Source: Spirabiliibacterium falconis (GTDB taxonomy: Bacteria; Pseudomonadota; Gammaproteobacteria; Enterobacterales; Pasteurellaceae). Taken from it: DNA of 64,000 nt. Made by a program: the position numbers and the translations under genes. The stretch's first letter is position 1; the number at the start of each line of letters is the position of its first letter. Where the stretch lies: assembly GCF_014885015.1 (NCBI RefSeq), contig NZ_JABMIJ010000006.1, forward strand, positions 124,001-188,000, read 5' to 3'. The notes beneath the pieces are model-generated. The model made no database searches. It was not told the DNA's origin and saw only the letters and a list, made by a program, of their open reading frames with translations. Positions 1 through 8,246 of this stretch are shown here, in pieces.

Positions 1-1260
1 ACCAATCATGCGAACGTTGTAAGGTTCAAGAGTGGTGAATAACCGTTTGGCAACACCAGAGGTTAAATGTAAGTCGTTACCGATGAGGGCGACCAAATCT
101 AATCCTGAATCTACTTTGACGTGGCAGACTTCAGTCAACGCATCCATTAGCTCGCTGGAGAGCATAGACGCACCAGATGAAGCGGAACCTGTTTTATCTA
201 ATGTGACGGCAACACTGACTTCAGACGTGGTCACGGTATCCACAGAAATTTTATATTTCGCTAAAATAGCAAAAACATTCGCCAAAAAGCCTTGAGCGTG
301 CAGCATACTTAAGCTCGTTAACGTTAATAAGGTCTGATCACGACGCAGTGCAATGGCACGGAATGTTGGGCGTGGTTGTGGATCACGTGTAACCCATGTG
401 CCGCCTGCCTCAGGGGTTTTGCTTGAGCCAACATAAACAGGGATATTACTGCGCACAGCAGGCAAGAGGGTGGCAGGGTGAAGCACTTTGGCACCAAAAG
501 TTGCCATTTCAGCCGCTTCGGCAAAACTCATGGTGTCGATTTTTTGTGCTTGTGGCACAATGCGTGGATCCGTTGTGTAGATGCCAGGAACATCCGTCCA
601 GATTAATACATCTTTAGCATTTAGCATTTCGGCTAAAAGTGCGGCGGAATAATCACTACCTCCCCGTCCCAGCGTTGTGGTTTTCCCTAATTCATCGCGC
701 CCAATAAACCCTTGTGTGATCACCAGTTCACCTTGATCGATCAACGGTTTTAGAATATTGTCGCAATTTTTTTGTGTTTTGACATCATCAGGAGCCGCTT
801 TACCATAGTGGCTATTGGTGGCAACCAGTGTGCGGACATCAACCCAAGTGGCACGGGTATTTAGTTCCCGCAAAATTTCCACAAAGATTTTGGTTGACAT
901 CATCTCACCGTGGCTGATGAGTTCATCGGTTAATGCTGGAGAGGTGGCAAGACTGGCGGCTTCTGCAAGGTTTTTGACATTGGCTAAAAGGCGGTCAATT
1001 TCCACACAAATGGCACTGTTGTCGTTAATTTCATTTAAAATGGCATACTGAATTTGGTGTAATTGCTCAAATAAGGCTTCACGGCGTGGGTTATCACAGC
1101 CGTTGGCAAGTTCCACTAAAATATTGGTCACGCCAGCTGAGGCTGATAAGACCACCACACGGGTATTCGGGTCGTTAATCACAATGCGAGCACAGGCTTG
1201 CATTGCAGGGTAGTTGGCAACGCTGGTGCCGCCAAATTTTGCAACAGAGAGATGTGACAT
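1..1260 (-). CDS. lysC: Lysine-sensitive aspartokinase III (3' end cut off by window edge)
   Basis: Aspartate kinase phosphorylates L-aspartate, the first step towards lysine, threonine, methionine and diaminopimelate. The reading frame starts at the ATG at 1260 and runs open to base 1. Its N-terminus carries the aspartokinase signature KFGGTSVA (residues 8-15), and the last residues visible (LEPYNVRMIG) match the end of the second ACT domain of LysC, so about 30 C-terminal residues lie outside the window. The weak Shine-Dalgarno AGGA is at about 1267-1270. A lysine riboswitch fills the leader (1335-1500), which fits a lysine-repressed isozyme rather than a ThrA or MetL fusion; no homoserine dehydrogenase domain begins within the visible part. 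The gene has its own promoter and is transcribed alone from the left of metE. Confidence 0.95.
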   Translation of the reverse strand, partial: MSHLSVAKFGGTSVANYPAMQACARIVINDPNTRVVVLSASAGVTNILVELANGCDNPRREALFEQLHQIQYAILNEINDNSAICVEIDRLLANVKNLAEAASLATSPALTDELISHGEMMSTKIFVEILRELNTRATWVDVRTLVATNSHYGKAAPDDVKTQKNCDNILKPLIDQGELVITQGFIGRDELGKTTTLGRGGSDYSAALLAEMLNAKDVLIWTDVPGIYTTDPRIVPQAQKIDTMSFAEAAEMATFGAKVLHPATLLPAVRSNIPVYVGSSKTPEAGGTWVTRDPQPRPTFRAIALRRDQTLLTLTSLSMLHAQGFLANVFAILAKYKISVDTVTTSEVSVAVTLDKTGSASSGASMLSSELMDALTEVCHVKVDSGLDLVALIGNDLHLTSGVAKRLFTTLEPYNVRMIG

Positions 1261-1334
1261 AAGTTTTCCTGTAAAGTTAAACGATAAAAAAGAGTAATAG
1301 ATTGCGTAAACAGAAAGGAAAGTGCGGTTGGTCG

Positions 1335-1500
1335 ACTTGAAGCACTCCATCACAGGGTGATGACAGCCCTAGGGATTCAGCCCTAGCAGCCGATAAATTG
1401 CAGTATCGGATACAATTTATCTCGGCAACGTTCCCCTGATTATTTCCGCCCGATGCGTTAAAAAATAACTGCCTGAACGCTGCGCCTCTTCTGTTCACTG
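1335..1500 (-). promoter_or_regulatory. Lysine riboswitch (L box) in the lysC leader
   Basis: Read on the minus strand, the leader contains the hallmark L-box segments: AGAAGAGGCGC (1492-1482), a hairpin with the GCTGAATC loop flanked by CTAGGG/CCCTAGGG arms (about 1389-1366), followed by GTCA and a closing GGAGTGCTTC (about 1350-1340). The same elements in the same order form the E. coli lysC aptamer. No U-tract terminator follows, so control is probably at translation: TTTCCT at 1321-1316 can pair with AGGAAA of the ribosome site at 1270-1265. Confidence 0.9.
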
Positions 1501-1520
1501 GCAAATCGTGAACGCATATA

Positions 1521-1549
1521 GAAATAACGGTTTATGTGTTTTTTGTCAA
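1521..1549 (-). promoter_or_regulatory. Probable sigma-70 promoter of lysC
   Basis: On the minus strand TTGACA (1549-1544) is a perfect -35 box. With a 17-base spacer the -10 region falls at TATTTC (1526-1521), a poor match, directly upstream of the riboswitch aptamer. Position relative to the riboswitch supports it. Confidence 0.55.
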
Positions 1550-1553
1550 GCAG

Positions 1554-1586
1554 AAAAGTGCGGTTATAAATAAAAACCGCACTTTT
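1554..1586. terminator. Inverted pair of uptake signals between metE and lysC
   Basis: AAAAGTGCGGTT and AACCGCACTTTT form 12-base arms around a 9-base loop. The hairpin lies between the metE terminator and the lysC promoter. It is symmetrical, so it could stop transcription from either side; a role as backup terminator for metE is inferred. Confidence 0.5.
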
Positions 1587-1593
1587 ATAAGAC

Positions 1594-1621
1594 AAAAAAG
1601 CCACTGCGAACAGTGGCTTTG
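1594..1621 (-). terminator. Rho-independent terminator of metE
   Basis: On the minus strand, just after the metE stop, AAAGCCACTG / CAGTGGCTTT arms enclose a TTCG tetraloop and are followed by a run of Ts. UUCG is a classic stabilising tetraloop. Confidence 0.85.
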
Positions 1622-1639
1622 AGGTTGTGTTTTGGTTGA

Positions 1640-3904
1640 TTAGTTCAACTCTTTTCGTAATTGTTTGGTGACGTTTACCATCACTTCTAACGCTGCGTGG
1701 GTTTCTGGCCATGCACGTGTTTTCAAACCGCAGTCTGGATTCACCCATAAACGCTCGGCAGGGATAACATCAAGGGCTTTACGTAGCAGATGCTCGATTT
1801 CGCTGGCTTCTGGCACACGAGGGCTGTGAATGTCATACACACCTGGGCCGATGTCATTTGGATATTTAAAATCACCAAATGCGGTTAATAATTCCATATC
1901 TGAACGTGAGGTTTCAATCGTAATCACATCAGCATCCATTGACGCAATGGCTGGCAGAATATCGTTGAACTCAGAATAACACATATGTGTGTGAATTTGA
2001 GTTGAATCTTCAGCACCAAATGAGGTCAAGCGGAATGCTTCAGTTGCCCAGTTGAGATATTCATCCCAATCAGCACGCTTGAGTGGCAAGCCTTCGCGAA
2101 TGGCTGGTTCGTCGATTTGAATCACTTTAATACCGGCTTTTTCGAGATCTAACACCTCATCATTGAGTGCTAAGCCAATTTGTTTACACACTTGTGAGCG
2201 TGGAATATCGTTACGCACAAACGACCATTGCAGCATGGTAACTGGGCCTGTGAGCATACCTTTCATAGGCTTTTTGGTTAAGCTTTGGGCATAAGTTGAC
2301 CATGACACTGTCATCGGTTCAGGGCGTACCACATCACCGAAGATGATTGGTGGCTTAACGCAACGGCTGCCGTAGCTTTGCACCCAACCAAATTTGGTAA
2401 ACGCATAGCCGTCTAGCAATTCACCGAAATATTCCACCATGTCATTACGTTCCGCTTCACCGTGCACCAACACGTCGAGATCTAATTTTTCTTGTTGTTC
2501 GACCACATAGGCGATCTCTTTTTTCATTGCTGTTTCGTAATCTTCAGCTGACAATGTGCCTTTTTTGAAGGCTGCCCGTGCTTGTCGAATTTCCGTGGTC
2601 TGTGGGAACGAACCAATGTTGGTGGTTGGCAATAATGGCAGGTTTAGCCACGCTTGTTGTAATTTAATACGCTGTGCAAATGGTGATTTGCGTTGATCCG
2701 CATTAGCTGGCAAATCTTTCAAGCGAGCTGCTACTTCAGGGCGGTGAATCGCTTTTGAGCTTGCACGCGCATCGGCGGCAGCTTGGCTGGCATCAAGATC
2801 TGCTTGTACGGAGCTGCGGCCTTCATTAAGTGCGGTTTTCAGCACACGCAACTCGTCCACTTTTTGCAAACAGAAAGCAAGCCATGAGTAGAGATCTTGG
2901 TCTAATTTGGTTTCAACGGACAAGTCATACGGCACATGCAACAATGAGCAGCTTGGCGCAATCCATAAACGATCACCCAATTGCGCTTTTAGCGGCTCAA
3001 GCACATCAAGCACCGCATTTAAGTTGGCACGCCAAATGTTACGTCCATCAATTACACCTGCTGAAAGCACTTTATCGTAATCTTTGAATGCGTCAATTTG
3101 CTCAGGTGCACGAACAAGATCAAGGTGCAAGCCATCCACGGGTAGGCTTTTCAGTAATGGCGCGTGTTCAGCAACGGAGCCGAAATAGGTCGCCAATAGG
3201 AGTTTAGCATCCACTTTGCTCAATTGGGCATAAGTGTCTTTGAACGCATCCAGCCAAGCTTGTGGCAAGTCAACGGCTAAAATTGGCTCATCGATTTGAA
3301 TCCACTCACAGCCCGCGTTGGCAACCGCACTTAGGATTTCGGCATAAACAGGTAGGAGTTTTGGTAACAGAGACAAACGGTCAAAGGCCTCTTTGCCTTT
3401 CTCTTTACCTAAGAATAAAAACGAAATTGGGCCAACTAAAGTCGCTTTCGGCGTTAATCCTAAGGCTTTGGCTTCTTGCACTTGTTGCACATAGTGCGCA
3501 GGATTAGCTTTGAACTCGGTGTCTTTGTGGAATTCTGGCACGAGATAGTGATAGTTAGTATCAAACCATTTCGTCATTTCGATGGCAGGTTGTGCTTTGT
3601 TGCCGCGCGCCAATTGGAAAAATTGCTCTAATGTTAATGTTTGGCTATCAAAACCAAAACGTGCTGGAATGGCACCTGTTGCCACTTGTAGGTCTAAAAT
3701 ATGATCATAGAACGTAAAATCTGCGACAGCAACGTAATCTGCATTTGCTTGTGCTTGATGTTTCCAGTTTTTTTCACGTAAGGCTTTGGCAAGATCAAGT
3801 AAGTCTTGCTCACTTAATTCTTTACGCCAGTAACGCTCTTGTGCAAATTTTAATTCACGTTTTGCCCCCACACGCGGAAAGCCGCTTAAATGAAATGTTG
3901 TCAT
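1640..3904 (-). CDS. metE: Cobalamin-independent methionine synthase
   Basis: MetE transfers a methyl group from 5-methyltetrahydropteroyl-triglutamate to homocysteine, the last step of methionine synthesis, without vitamin B12. The 754-residue length equals that of the E. coli enzyme (753). The duplicated beta-barrel architecture is visible: an N-terminal half starting [11 protein letters not shown] and a catalytic half starting [10 protein letters not shown]. The zinc ligands are present in HTHMCYSEF (His-x-Cys) and in the C-terminal CGLKTR, with the [15 protein letters not shown] substrate loop intact. It is divergent from metR, and a pair of MetJ boxes lies in the shared intergenic region, so it should be repressed by MetJ with S-adenosylmethionine and activated by MetR with homocysteine, as in enteric bacteria. 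A UUCG terminator follows it. Confidence 0.97.
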   Translation of the reverse strand: MTTFHLSGFPRVGAKRELKFAQERYWRKELSEQDLLDLAKALREKNWKHQAQANADYVAVADFTFYDHILDLQVATGAIPARFGFDSQTLTLEQFFQLARGNKAQPAIEMTKWFDTNYHYLVPEFHKDTEFKANPAHYVQQVQEAKALGLTPKATLVGPISFLFLGKEKGKEAFDRLSLLPKLLPVYAEILSAVANAGCEWIQIDEPILAVDLPQAWLDAFKDTYAQLSKVDAKLLLATYFGSVAEHAPLLKSLPVDGLHLDLVRAPEQIDAFKDYDKVLSAGVIDGRNIWRANLNAVLDVLEPLKAQLGDRLWIAPSCSLLHVPYDLSVETKLDQDLYSWLAFCLQKVDELRVLKTALNEGRSSVQADLDASQAAADARASSKAIHRPEVAARLKDLPANADQRKSPFAQRIKLQQAWLNLPLLPTTNIGSFPQTTEIRQARAAFKKGTLSAEDYETAMKKEIAYVVEQQEKLDLDVLVHGEAERNDMVEYFGELLDGYAFTKFGWVQSYGSRCVKPPIIFGDVVRPEPMTVSWSTYAQSLTKKPMKGMLTGPVTMLQWSFVRNDIPRSQVCKQIGLALNDEVLDLEKAGIKVIQIDEPAIREGLPLKRADWDEYLNWATEAFRLTSFGAEDSTQIHTHMCYSEFNDILPAIASMDADVITIETSRSDMELLTAFGDFKYPNDIGPGVYDIHSPRVPEASEIEHLLRKALDVIPAERLWVNPDCGLKTRAWPETHAALEVMVNVTKQLRKELN

Positions 3905-3938
3905 AGTGTTCTCCTATTTTTATTTTTTAATCTCAAAT

Positions 3939-3954
3939 AGACGTCTAAATGTCT
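3939..3954. promoter_or_regulatory. Tandem MetJ operator (met boxes) between metE and metR
   Basis: AGACGTCT (3939-3946) is a perfect 8-base met box, followed without gap by AAATGTCT (3947-3954), 6 of 8 matches. MetJ binds two or more contiguous 8-base boxes. It sits about 35 bases upstream of the metE start, where it can cover the promoter. The neighbouring octamers match poorly, so the minimal two-box operator is the likely reading. Confidence 0.8.
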
Positions 3955-4028
3955 ATCTGTGGTGCAGAATGCAAGATTTTAAGGTATTATGCAACATCAT
4001 AATTTTCACATAACTATGAATTTAATTA

Positions 4029-4955
4029 ATGAAGCCGATATTTTTAGAATTACGCCATTTGAAAACCTTAGTTGCATTAAAAGAAGCGGGTAGCGTTTCG
4101 CTTGCAGCGCAACGCGTTTATCTCACCCAATCTGCACTCTCTCATCAAATTAAGCAGTTGGAAGATCAATATGGATTAACGCTATTTGAACGTAAAACAC
4201 AGCCCCTCCATTTTACGGCGGCAGGAGAACGGTTGATTAAATTGGCATATGATATTTTGCCTAAAATTGCCGAAGCAGAATTGGATATTGTTCGTGTGAA
4301 AGAAGGTGATGCAGGCGAATTGCGCATAGCGGTGGAGTGCCACACCTGCTTTGATTGGCTCATGCCTGCAATGGATGCTTTTCGTCAACATTGGCCTTTA
4401 GTTGAATTAGATATTGTCTCGGGCTTTCACACGGATGCCATTGGGCTTTTGCTAACCCACCGTGCCGATCTTGCTATTGTTGCTGAAGTGGAAAAAACAC
4501 CCGGTATTGTGCATAGACCGCTCTTTGCTTATGAAATGGTAGGACTTTGTAGTAAAGATCATCCATTAGCCAGCAAAAATACATGGCAGGCAGAAGATTT
4601 TAGCGATCAAACCTTGATCACTTACTCCGTACCTGATGATATGCTTGATTTGGTACGCAAAGTCTTAAGTCCGAAAGGCATCCGCCCTGAGCGGCGAACC
4701 AGTGAACTAACGATAGCGATAATTCAATTAGTGGCAAGCCGCCGAGGTGTGGCAGCCTTACCGTATTGGGCAGTGTTGCCGTATCTTGAGCGTGGTTATG
4801 TGGTGGCACGTAAAATCACCCGCAAGGGATTGTACAGTCAGCTTTATGTTGCCATGCGAGAAACGGATGCTGAGCGAGCGTTTATGCAAGATTTTTATCA
4901 CACGGTAAAAGCGAAAAGTTTTGCCAGTCTACCTGGGCTTGCACCATTAGATTAA
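4029..4955 (+). CDS. metR: LysR-type activator MetR
   Basis: MetR is the homocysteine-responsive activator of metE and other methionine genes. The 308-residue protein has the LysR winged helix at its N-terminus (LRHLKTLVALKEAGSVSLAAQRVYLTQSALSHQIKQ spans about residues 8-43) and a periplasmic-binding-protein-like effector domain containing the MetR-typical segment RIAVECHTCFDWLMPAMDAFR. It is divergent from metE with about 120 bases between the two starts, the standard arrangement. An unambiguous MetR recognition sequence (TGAA-N5-TTCA) was not found in that gap. The gene ends just before an inverted uptake-signal hairpin shared with the convergent kinase-like gene. Confidence 0.95.
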   Translation: MKPIFLELRHLKTLVALKEAGSVSLAAQRVYLTQSALSHQIKQLEDQYGLTLFERKTQPLHFTAAGERLIKLAYDILPKIAEAELDIVRVKEGDAGELRIAVECHTCFDWLMPAMDAFRQHWPLVELDIVSGFHTDAIGLLLTHRADLAIVAEVEKTPGIVHRPLFAYEMVGLCSKDHPLASKNTWQAEDFSDQTLITYSVPDDMLDLVRKVLSPKGIRPERRTSELTIAIIQLVASRRGVAALPYWAVLPYLERGYVVARKITRKGLYSQLYVAMRETDAERAFMQDFYHTVKAKSFASLPGLAPLD

Positions 4956-4960
4956 CAAGC

Positions 4961-4986
4961 AAAGTGCGGTCTGACCGCACTTTTTG
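4961..4986. terminator. Uptake-signal hairpin between metR and the fructosamine-kinase-like gene
   Basis: AAAGTGCGGT and ACCGCACTTT form a short-loop hairpin followed by TTTTTGTTTT on the plus strand. It separates two convergent genes and probably terminates metR, perhaps both. Confidence 0.7.
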
Positions 4987-4988
4987 TT

Positions 4989-5846
4989 TTAGCTGATTAA
5001 CTCAATATTCTCCATCGCACGTTCAATATACTCTCCGCCAAAACGGTGGCTAAAATTGAGTAAATAATAGAGTTGGTAAATGGTTTGACGATAAGCATAA
5101 CCCTGATCGATAGGATAAATGTCGTTGTAGCCTTGATAAAATGCATTCAAATCAGGCTCAAATAGTGCATTGAGAGCAAGATCACATTCCCGATCACCCC
5201 AATAACAAGCGGGATCAAATAGCACAATATCATCACCACAAAGGCCGAGATTTTTGGCATAGAATGCACCATGTAAAAGAGCGGGTTGTGGCTGATGTTT
5301 AGCGAGGTGAAAGCTGACCGCAGAAATAATATTTTCAAAATTGCCGAAATGAATGCCTTTTTCTTTACAGAGCTGCAATTGCCAGCCAATCCGATTTTCG
5401 GCAAAAAAGGTACTCCAGTTTTTACGCCATGCGTTGGGTTGATAAACAGGCCCAAGCCAAGTGTCGTAGTCAAAGCCGTAGCTATCAGTGGTATTAACGC
5501 TGTGTAGGCGTGCAAGTCGCTGACCAAGTTCGTATTGTTTAGAAGACGCAATAGGGGAAAGGGGGAGGTATTCCATCACAATAAAGCTGTTATTTTCGGA
5601 GCAACCTACGCCATAAACACGCGGCACACGCACGGTTTTCGTGGCGGCGAGGGCATCAAGCTGGTCAGCCTCAGCACGAAAAGTAGAGCGAAAAGTGCGG
5701 TCATTGGCTTTCACAAATACAGGCAAGGTGCCGTCGTCGATAACCCAAGCTTGATGTTGCTCGCCATCTTGCACGGCTTCTTTGGATTTGATTGAATAAT
5801 ATGCCCCGAGTTGATCAGCTAGAAGCTGAGAAATGGCTTTCCACAT
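4989..5846 (-). CDS. Fructosamine/ketosamine kinase-family protein with altered catalytic motif
   Basis: This 285-residue protein belongs to the fructosamine 3-kinase family (Pfam Fructosamin_kin, E. coli YniA), cytosolic kinases that phosphorylate sugars attached to lysines and so destabilise glycation adducts. Seen here: the ATP-site Lys in VFVKAN (K46), Glu in FRAEADQL (E59), the family's DPACYWGDRECDLAL block (D211 onward) and the C-terminal YQLYYLLNFSHRFGG. The catalytic loop, normally HGDLWxGN, reads HGAFYAKN (residues 192-199), so the general-base Asp is Ala while the metal-binding Asn is kept. The rest of the frame is intact and family-like in length, which argues against a decaying gene. 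It may be a pseudokinase or use another residue; related Pasteurellaceae proteins would need checking. Confidence 0.85.
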   Translation of the reverse strand: MWKAISQLLADQLGAYYSIKSKEAVQDGEQHQAWVIDDGTLPVFVKANDRTFRSTFRAEADQLDALAATKTVRVPRVYGVGCSENNSFIVMEYLPLSPIASSKQYELGQRLARLHSVNTTDSYGFDYDTWLGPVYQPNAWRKNWSTFFAENRIGWQLQLCKEKGIHFGNFENIISAVSFHLAKHQPQPALLHGAFYAKNLGLCGDDIVLFDPACYWGDRECDLALNALFEPDLNAFYQGYNDIYPIDQGYAYRQTIYQLYYLLNFSHRFGGEYIERAMENIELIS

Positions 5847-5984
5847 AGTTCACCCCCTTTGCATTATTCTAACGCTATTTTATCGCATTTAAGGTACAAA
5901 ATGATGAATAAAAGCCCGCTTTTGTGTAGCAAACCGCACTTTTGTGATCCAGCTCGCAATAAAAGTGCGGTAAATGAAAAAAAG

Positions 5985-5993
5985 TGCTATACT
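5985..5993 (+). promoter_or_regulatory. Probable extended -10 promoter of thrS
   Basis: TGCTATACT carries the extended -10 element TGn followed by TATACT (5988-5993). No good -35 box lies 17 bases upstream; that position is occupied by an uptake signal (5963-5971). It would start a leader of about 115 bases. Confidence 0.6.
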
Positions 5994-6017
5994 ACCGCCC
6001 TTAAATTTGTAAGGTGT

Positions 6018-6040
6018 GCCTAGACATTGTAGGTGTAGGC
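6018..6040 (+). promoter_or_regulatory. thrS leader hairpin mimicking a tRNA-Thr(UGU) anticodon arm
   Basis: GCCTAGAC (6018-6025) pairs with GTGTAGGC (6033-6040) with one G-G mismatch, leaving a 7-base loop ATTGTAG. Read as an anticodon loop this has U at position 33, UGU at 34-36 and A at 37, i.e. a threonine anticodon in the right register. In E. coli, threonyl-tRNA synthetase represses its own mRNA by binding two anticodon-arm-like hairpins in the leader. Confidence 0.75.
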
Positions 6041-6074
6041 TGCGTTACAAAAGTTTATTGATGATTAACCGCAC

Positions 6075-6095
6075 GTTGCCTTACGTAGGGGCGAC
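6075..6095 (+). promoter_or_regulatory. Second thrS leader hairpin mimicking a tRNA-Thr(CGU) anticodon arm
   Basis: GTTGCCT (6075-6081) pairs with GGGCGAC (6089-6095) through G-C, A-U and two G-U pairs. The 7-base loop TACGTAG places CGU, a threonine anticodon, at the anticodon position followed by A37; position 33 is A instead of U. It ends 19 bases before the start codon and next to the Shine-Dalgarno at 6103-6108, as expected for a site where bound synthetase blocks the ribosome. Confidence 0.72.
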
Positions 6096-6114
6096 CACTG
6101 TAAAAGGACATTTT

Positions 6115-8046
6115 ATGCCAGTTATTACCTTACCCGATGGCTCAAAACGTGAGTTTGAGCATGCTGTTTCTGTTCTTGATGTTGCTGCGAGTATTGGCAG
6201 CGGACTTGCGAAAGCCTGTATTGCTGGGCGTGTGAATGGCGAGCGTAAAGATGCTTGCGATTTGATTACAGATGATAGCACATTGGAAATTATTACCGCC
6301 AAAGACGAAGATGGTTTAGAAATCATCCGCCACTCGTGCGCGCATTTGTTGGGTCATGCGATCAAGCAGCTTTTCCCTGATGTGAAAATGGCGATTGGGC
6401 CGACGATTGATAACGGCTTTTATTATGATGTGGATCTCGATCGCTCTTTGACGGCTGAAGACATCGACGCACTTGAAAAACGCATGCTGGAGCTGGCAAA
6501 AACCGACTACGATGTGGTGAAAGAAGTGGTTGACTGGCAAACAGCCTATGATACCTTCAAGGCACGTGGTGAGGAGTACAAATTGGCGATTTTAGATGAA
6601 AATATCTCAAAAGATGCCACGCCTGCGCTTTATCATCATCAAGAATACATTGATATGTGTCGCGGTCCACATGTACCGAACATGAAATTCTGCCACCATT
6701 TCAAACTGCAAAAAGTGGCAGGAGCCTATTGGCGGGGTAATTCTGACAACAAAATGTTGCAACGCATTTACGGCACCGCATGGGCGGATAAAAAACAACT
6801 TGCCGCCTATTTGCAACGCCTTGAAGAGGCGGCTAAACGCGATCACCGTAAAATAGGTAAAGCACTCGATCTCTATCATATGCAAGAAGAAGCACCGGGT
6901 ATGGTGTTTTGGCACAACAACGGCTGGACCATTTTCCGCGAGCTGGAAACGTTCGTGCGCACTAAATTAAAACAATACGACTATCAAGAAGTGAAGGGTC
7001 CATTTATGATGGACCGCGTATTGTGGGAGCGCACCGGCCACTGGCAAAACTACGGTGATTTAATGTTCACCACCTCATCGGAAAACCGTGAATATGCCAT
7101 CAAGCCGATGAACTGCCCAGGGCACGTGCAAATTTTCAACCAAGGACTGAAATCGTATCGTGATTTGCCATTGCGCATGGCGGAATTTGGTTCATGCCAC
7201 CGCAACGAGCCGTCGGGCTCTCTGCACGGCTTGATGCGTGTGCGCGGTTTCACCCAAGATGATGCGCACATTTTCTGTACCGAAGCGCAAGTGGAAGGCG
7301 AAGTAACTTCGTGCATCAAAATGGTGTATGACATTTACAGCACCTTTGGCTTTAAAGACATCGACGTCAAGCTCTCCACTCGCCCAGAATCACGCATCGG
7401 CAGTGATGAAATGTGGGACAAAGCGGAGGCTGACCTTGCCGCCGCCCTCGAACACAATGGCTTGCGGTTTGAAATTCAAGAAGGCGAAGGCGCGTTCTAC
7501 GGCCCTAAAATTGAATTCACGCTGCACGACTGCCTCGATCGCGAATGGCAATGCGGCACCATCCAGCTCGACTTTGCGCTACCTGGTCGCTTGAATGCCT
7601 CTTATGTGGCAGAAGACAATGAGCGCAGAACGCCGGTGATGATCCACCGTGCGATCTTAGGCTCTCTTGAGCGCTTTATCGGGATCATCACCGAAGAATA
7701 TGCGGGCTTCTATCCAGCGTGGCTGGCACCAACCCAAGCGGTGGTGATGAATATCACCGACAGCCAATCGGATTATGTGCACCAAGTGGCGAAAAAATTA
7801 TCTGACGCAGGTCTGCGGGTGAAAACGGATTTACGCAATGAAAAAATTGGCTTCAAAATCCGCGAACACACCTTACAACGTGTGCCATATATGCTCGTGT
7901 GCGGTGACAAAGAGATGGCAGAAGGCAAAATTGCCGTACGCACCCGCAAAGGTAAAGACCTCGGTGCTATCGCCGTGGACGATTTTGTGGAACAACTCAA
8001 ACAACAAGTCCATAACCGCGAGCTTAAGCTCACTGGCGAAGAGTAA
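6115..8046 (+). CDS. thrS: Threonyl-tRNA synthetase
   Basis: ThrRS charges tRNA-Thr and edits misacylated Ser-tRNA. The start is the ATG at 6115 ([10 protein letters not shown]), which gives 643 residues, the usual length, and has the Shine-Dalgarno AAAGGA at 6103-6108. Upstream in-frame ATGs at 6061 and earlier lack ribosome sites and run through the leader hairpins. Domains in order: TGS (about 1-62), editing domain with [10 protein letters not shown], class II catalytic core with MNCPGH, the zinc His residues and [10 protein letters not shown], and the C-terminal anticodon-binding domain (from about 535). The leader carries two anticodon-arm mimics, so autogenous translational repression is inferred. 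It heads the thrS-infC-rpmI-rplT cluster, in the same order as E. coli, but has its own terminator. Confidence 0.98.
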   Translation: MPVITLPDGSKREFEHAVSVLDVAASIGSGLAKACIAGRVNGERKDACDLITDDSTLEIITAKDEDGLEIIRHSCAHLLGHAIKQLFPDVKMAIGPTIDNGFYYDVDLDRSLTAEDIDALEKRMLELAKTDYDVVKEVVDWQTAYDTFKARGEEYKLAILDENISKDATPALYHHQEYIDMCRGPHVPNMKFCHHFKLQKVAGAYWRGNSDNKMLQRIYGTAWADKKQLAAYLQRLEEAAKRDHRKIGKALDLYHMQEEAPGMVFWHNNGWTIFRELETFVRTKLKQYDYQEVKGPFMMDRVLWERTGHWQNYGDLMFTTSSENREYAIKPMNCPGHVQIFNQGLKSYRDLPLRMAEFGSCHRNEPSGSLHGLMRVRGFTQDDAHIFCTEAQVEGEVTSCIKMVYDIYSTFGFKDIDVKLSTRPESRIGSDEMWDKAEADLAAALEHNGLRFEIQEGEGAFYGPKIEFTLHDCLDREWQCGTIQLDFALPGRLNASYVAEDNERRTPVMIHRAILGSLERFIGIITEEYAGFYPAWLAPTQAVVMNITDSQSDYVHQVAKKLSDAGLRVKTDLRNEKIGFKIREHTLQRVPYMLVCGDKEMAEGKIAVRTRKGKDLGAIAVDDFVEQLKQQVHNRELKLTGEE

Positions 8047-8051
8047 TAAGA

Positions 8052-8077
8052 AAAAGCAAGCCGTGGGCTTGCTTTTT
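8052..8077 (+). terminator. Terminator after thrS
   Basis: AAGCAAGCC and GGCTTGCTT arms around a GTG loop, followed by six Ts, directly after the thrS stop. Confidence 0.85.
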
Positions 8078-8135
8078 TATGTGATGGTGAAGGCTCGTTA
8101 ATGTCGCTATGAGCCACTTAAAGTGCGGTCAGCGC

Positions 8136-8164
8136 TTGCAAATCACTTGAAGAGTGCGTATAAT
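8136..8164 (+). promoter_or_regulatory. Sigma-70 promoter of infC-rpmI-rplT
   Basis: TTGCAA (8136-8141), a 17-base spacer and a perfect TATAAT (8159-8164) lie between the thrS terminator and infC. The resulting leader of about 75 bases contains a small hairpin near 8199-8219. An uptake signal lies immediately upstream (8120-8129). Confidence 0.85.
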
Positions 8165-8246
8165 CAGCACGTTATGCTTTTTCTAAAAGCGGATCGCTGT
8201 TGTCTTGTGAAGGCAACAAGTATTTTACCAGTAAAGGAATGAGATT

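Noticed and set aside
3955-4028. MetR binding site between metE and metR
   Set aside because: No sequence close to TGAA-N5-TTCA was found; fragments such as TTCA and TGAA are not properly spaced.
6016-6114. Earlier in-frame starts of thrS or a leader peptide at 6061
   Set aside because: No ribosome site precedes them, they run through the tRNA-mimic hairpins, and the frame has no stop before thrS, so it is not a separate leader peptide. The family N-terminus is [10 protein letters not shown].
6081-8117. Open frames antisense to thrS and similar long antisense frames opposite mukB, ppc and ilvE
   Set aside because: They lack ribosome sites and family features and follow the codon pattern of the real gene on the other strand.
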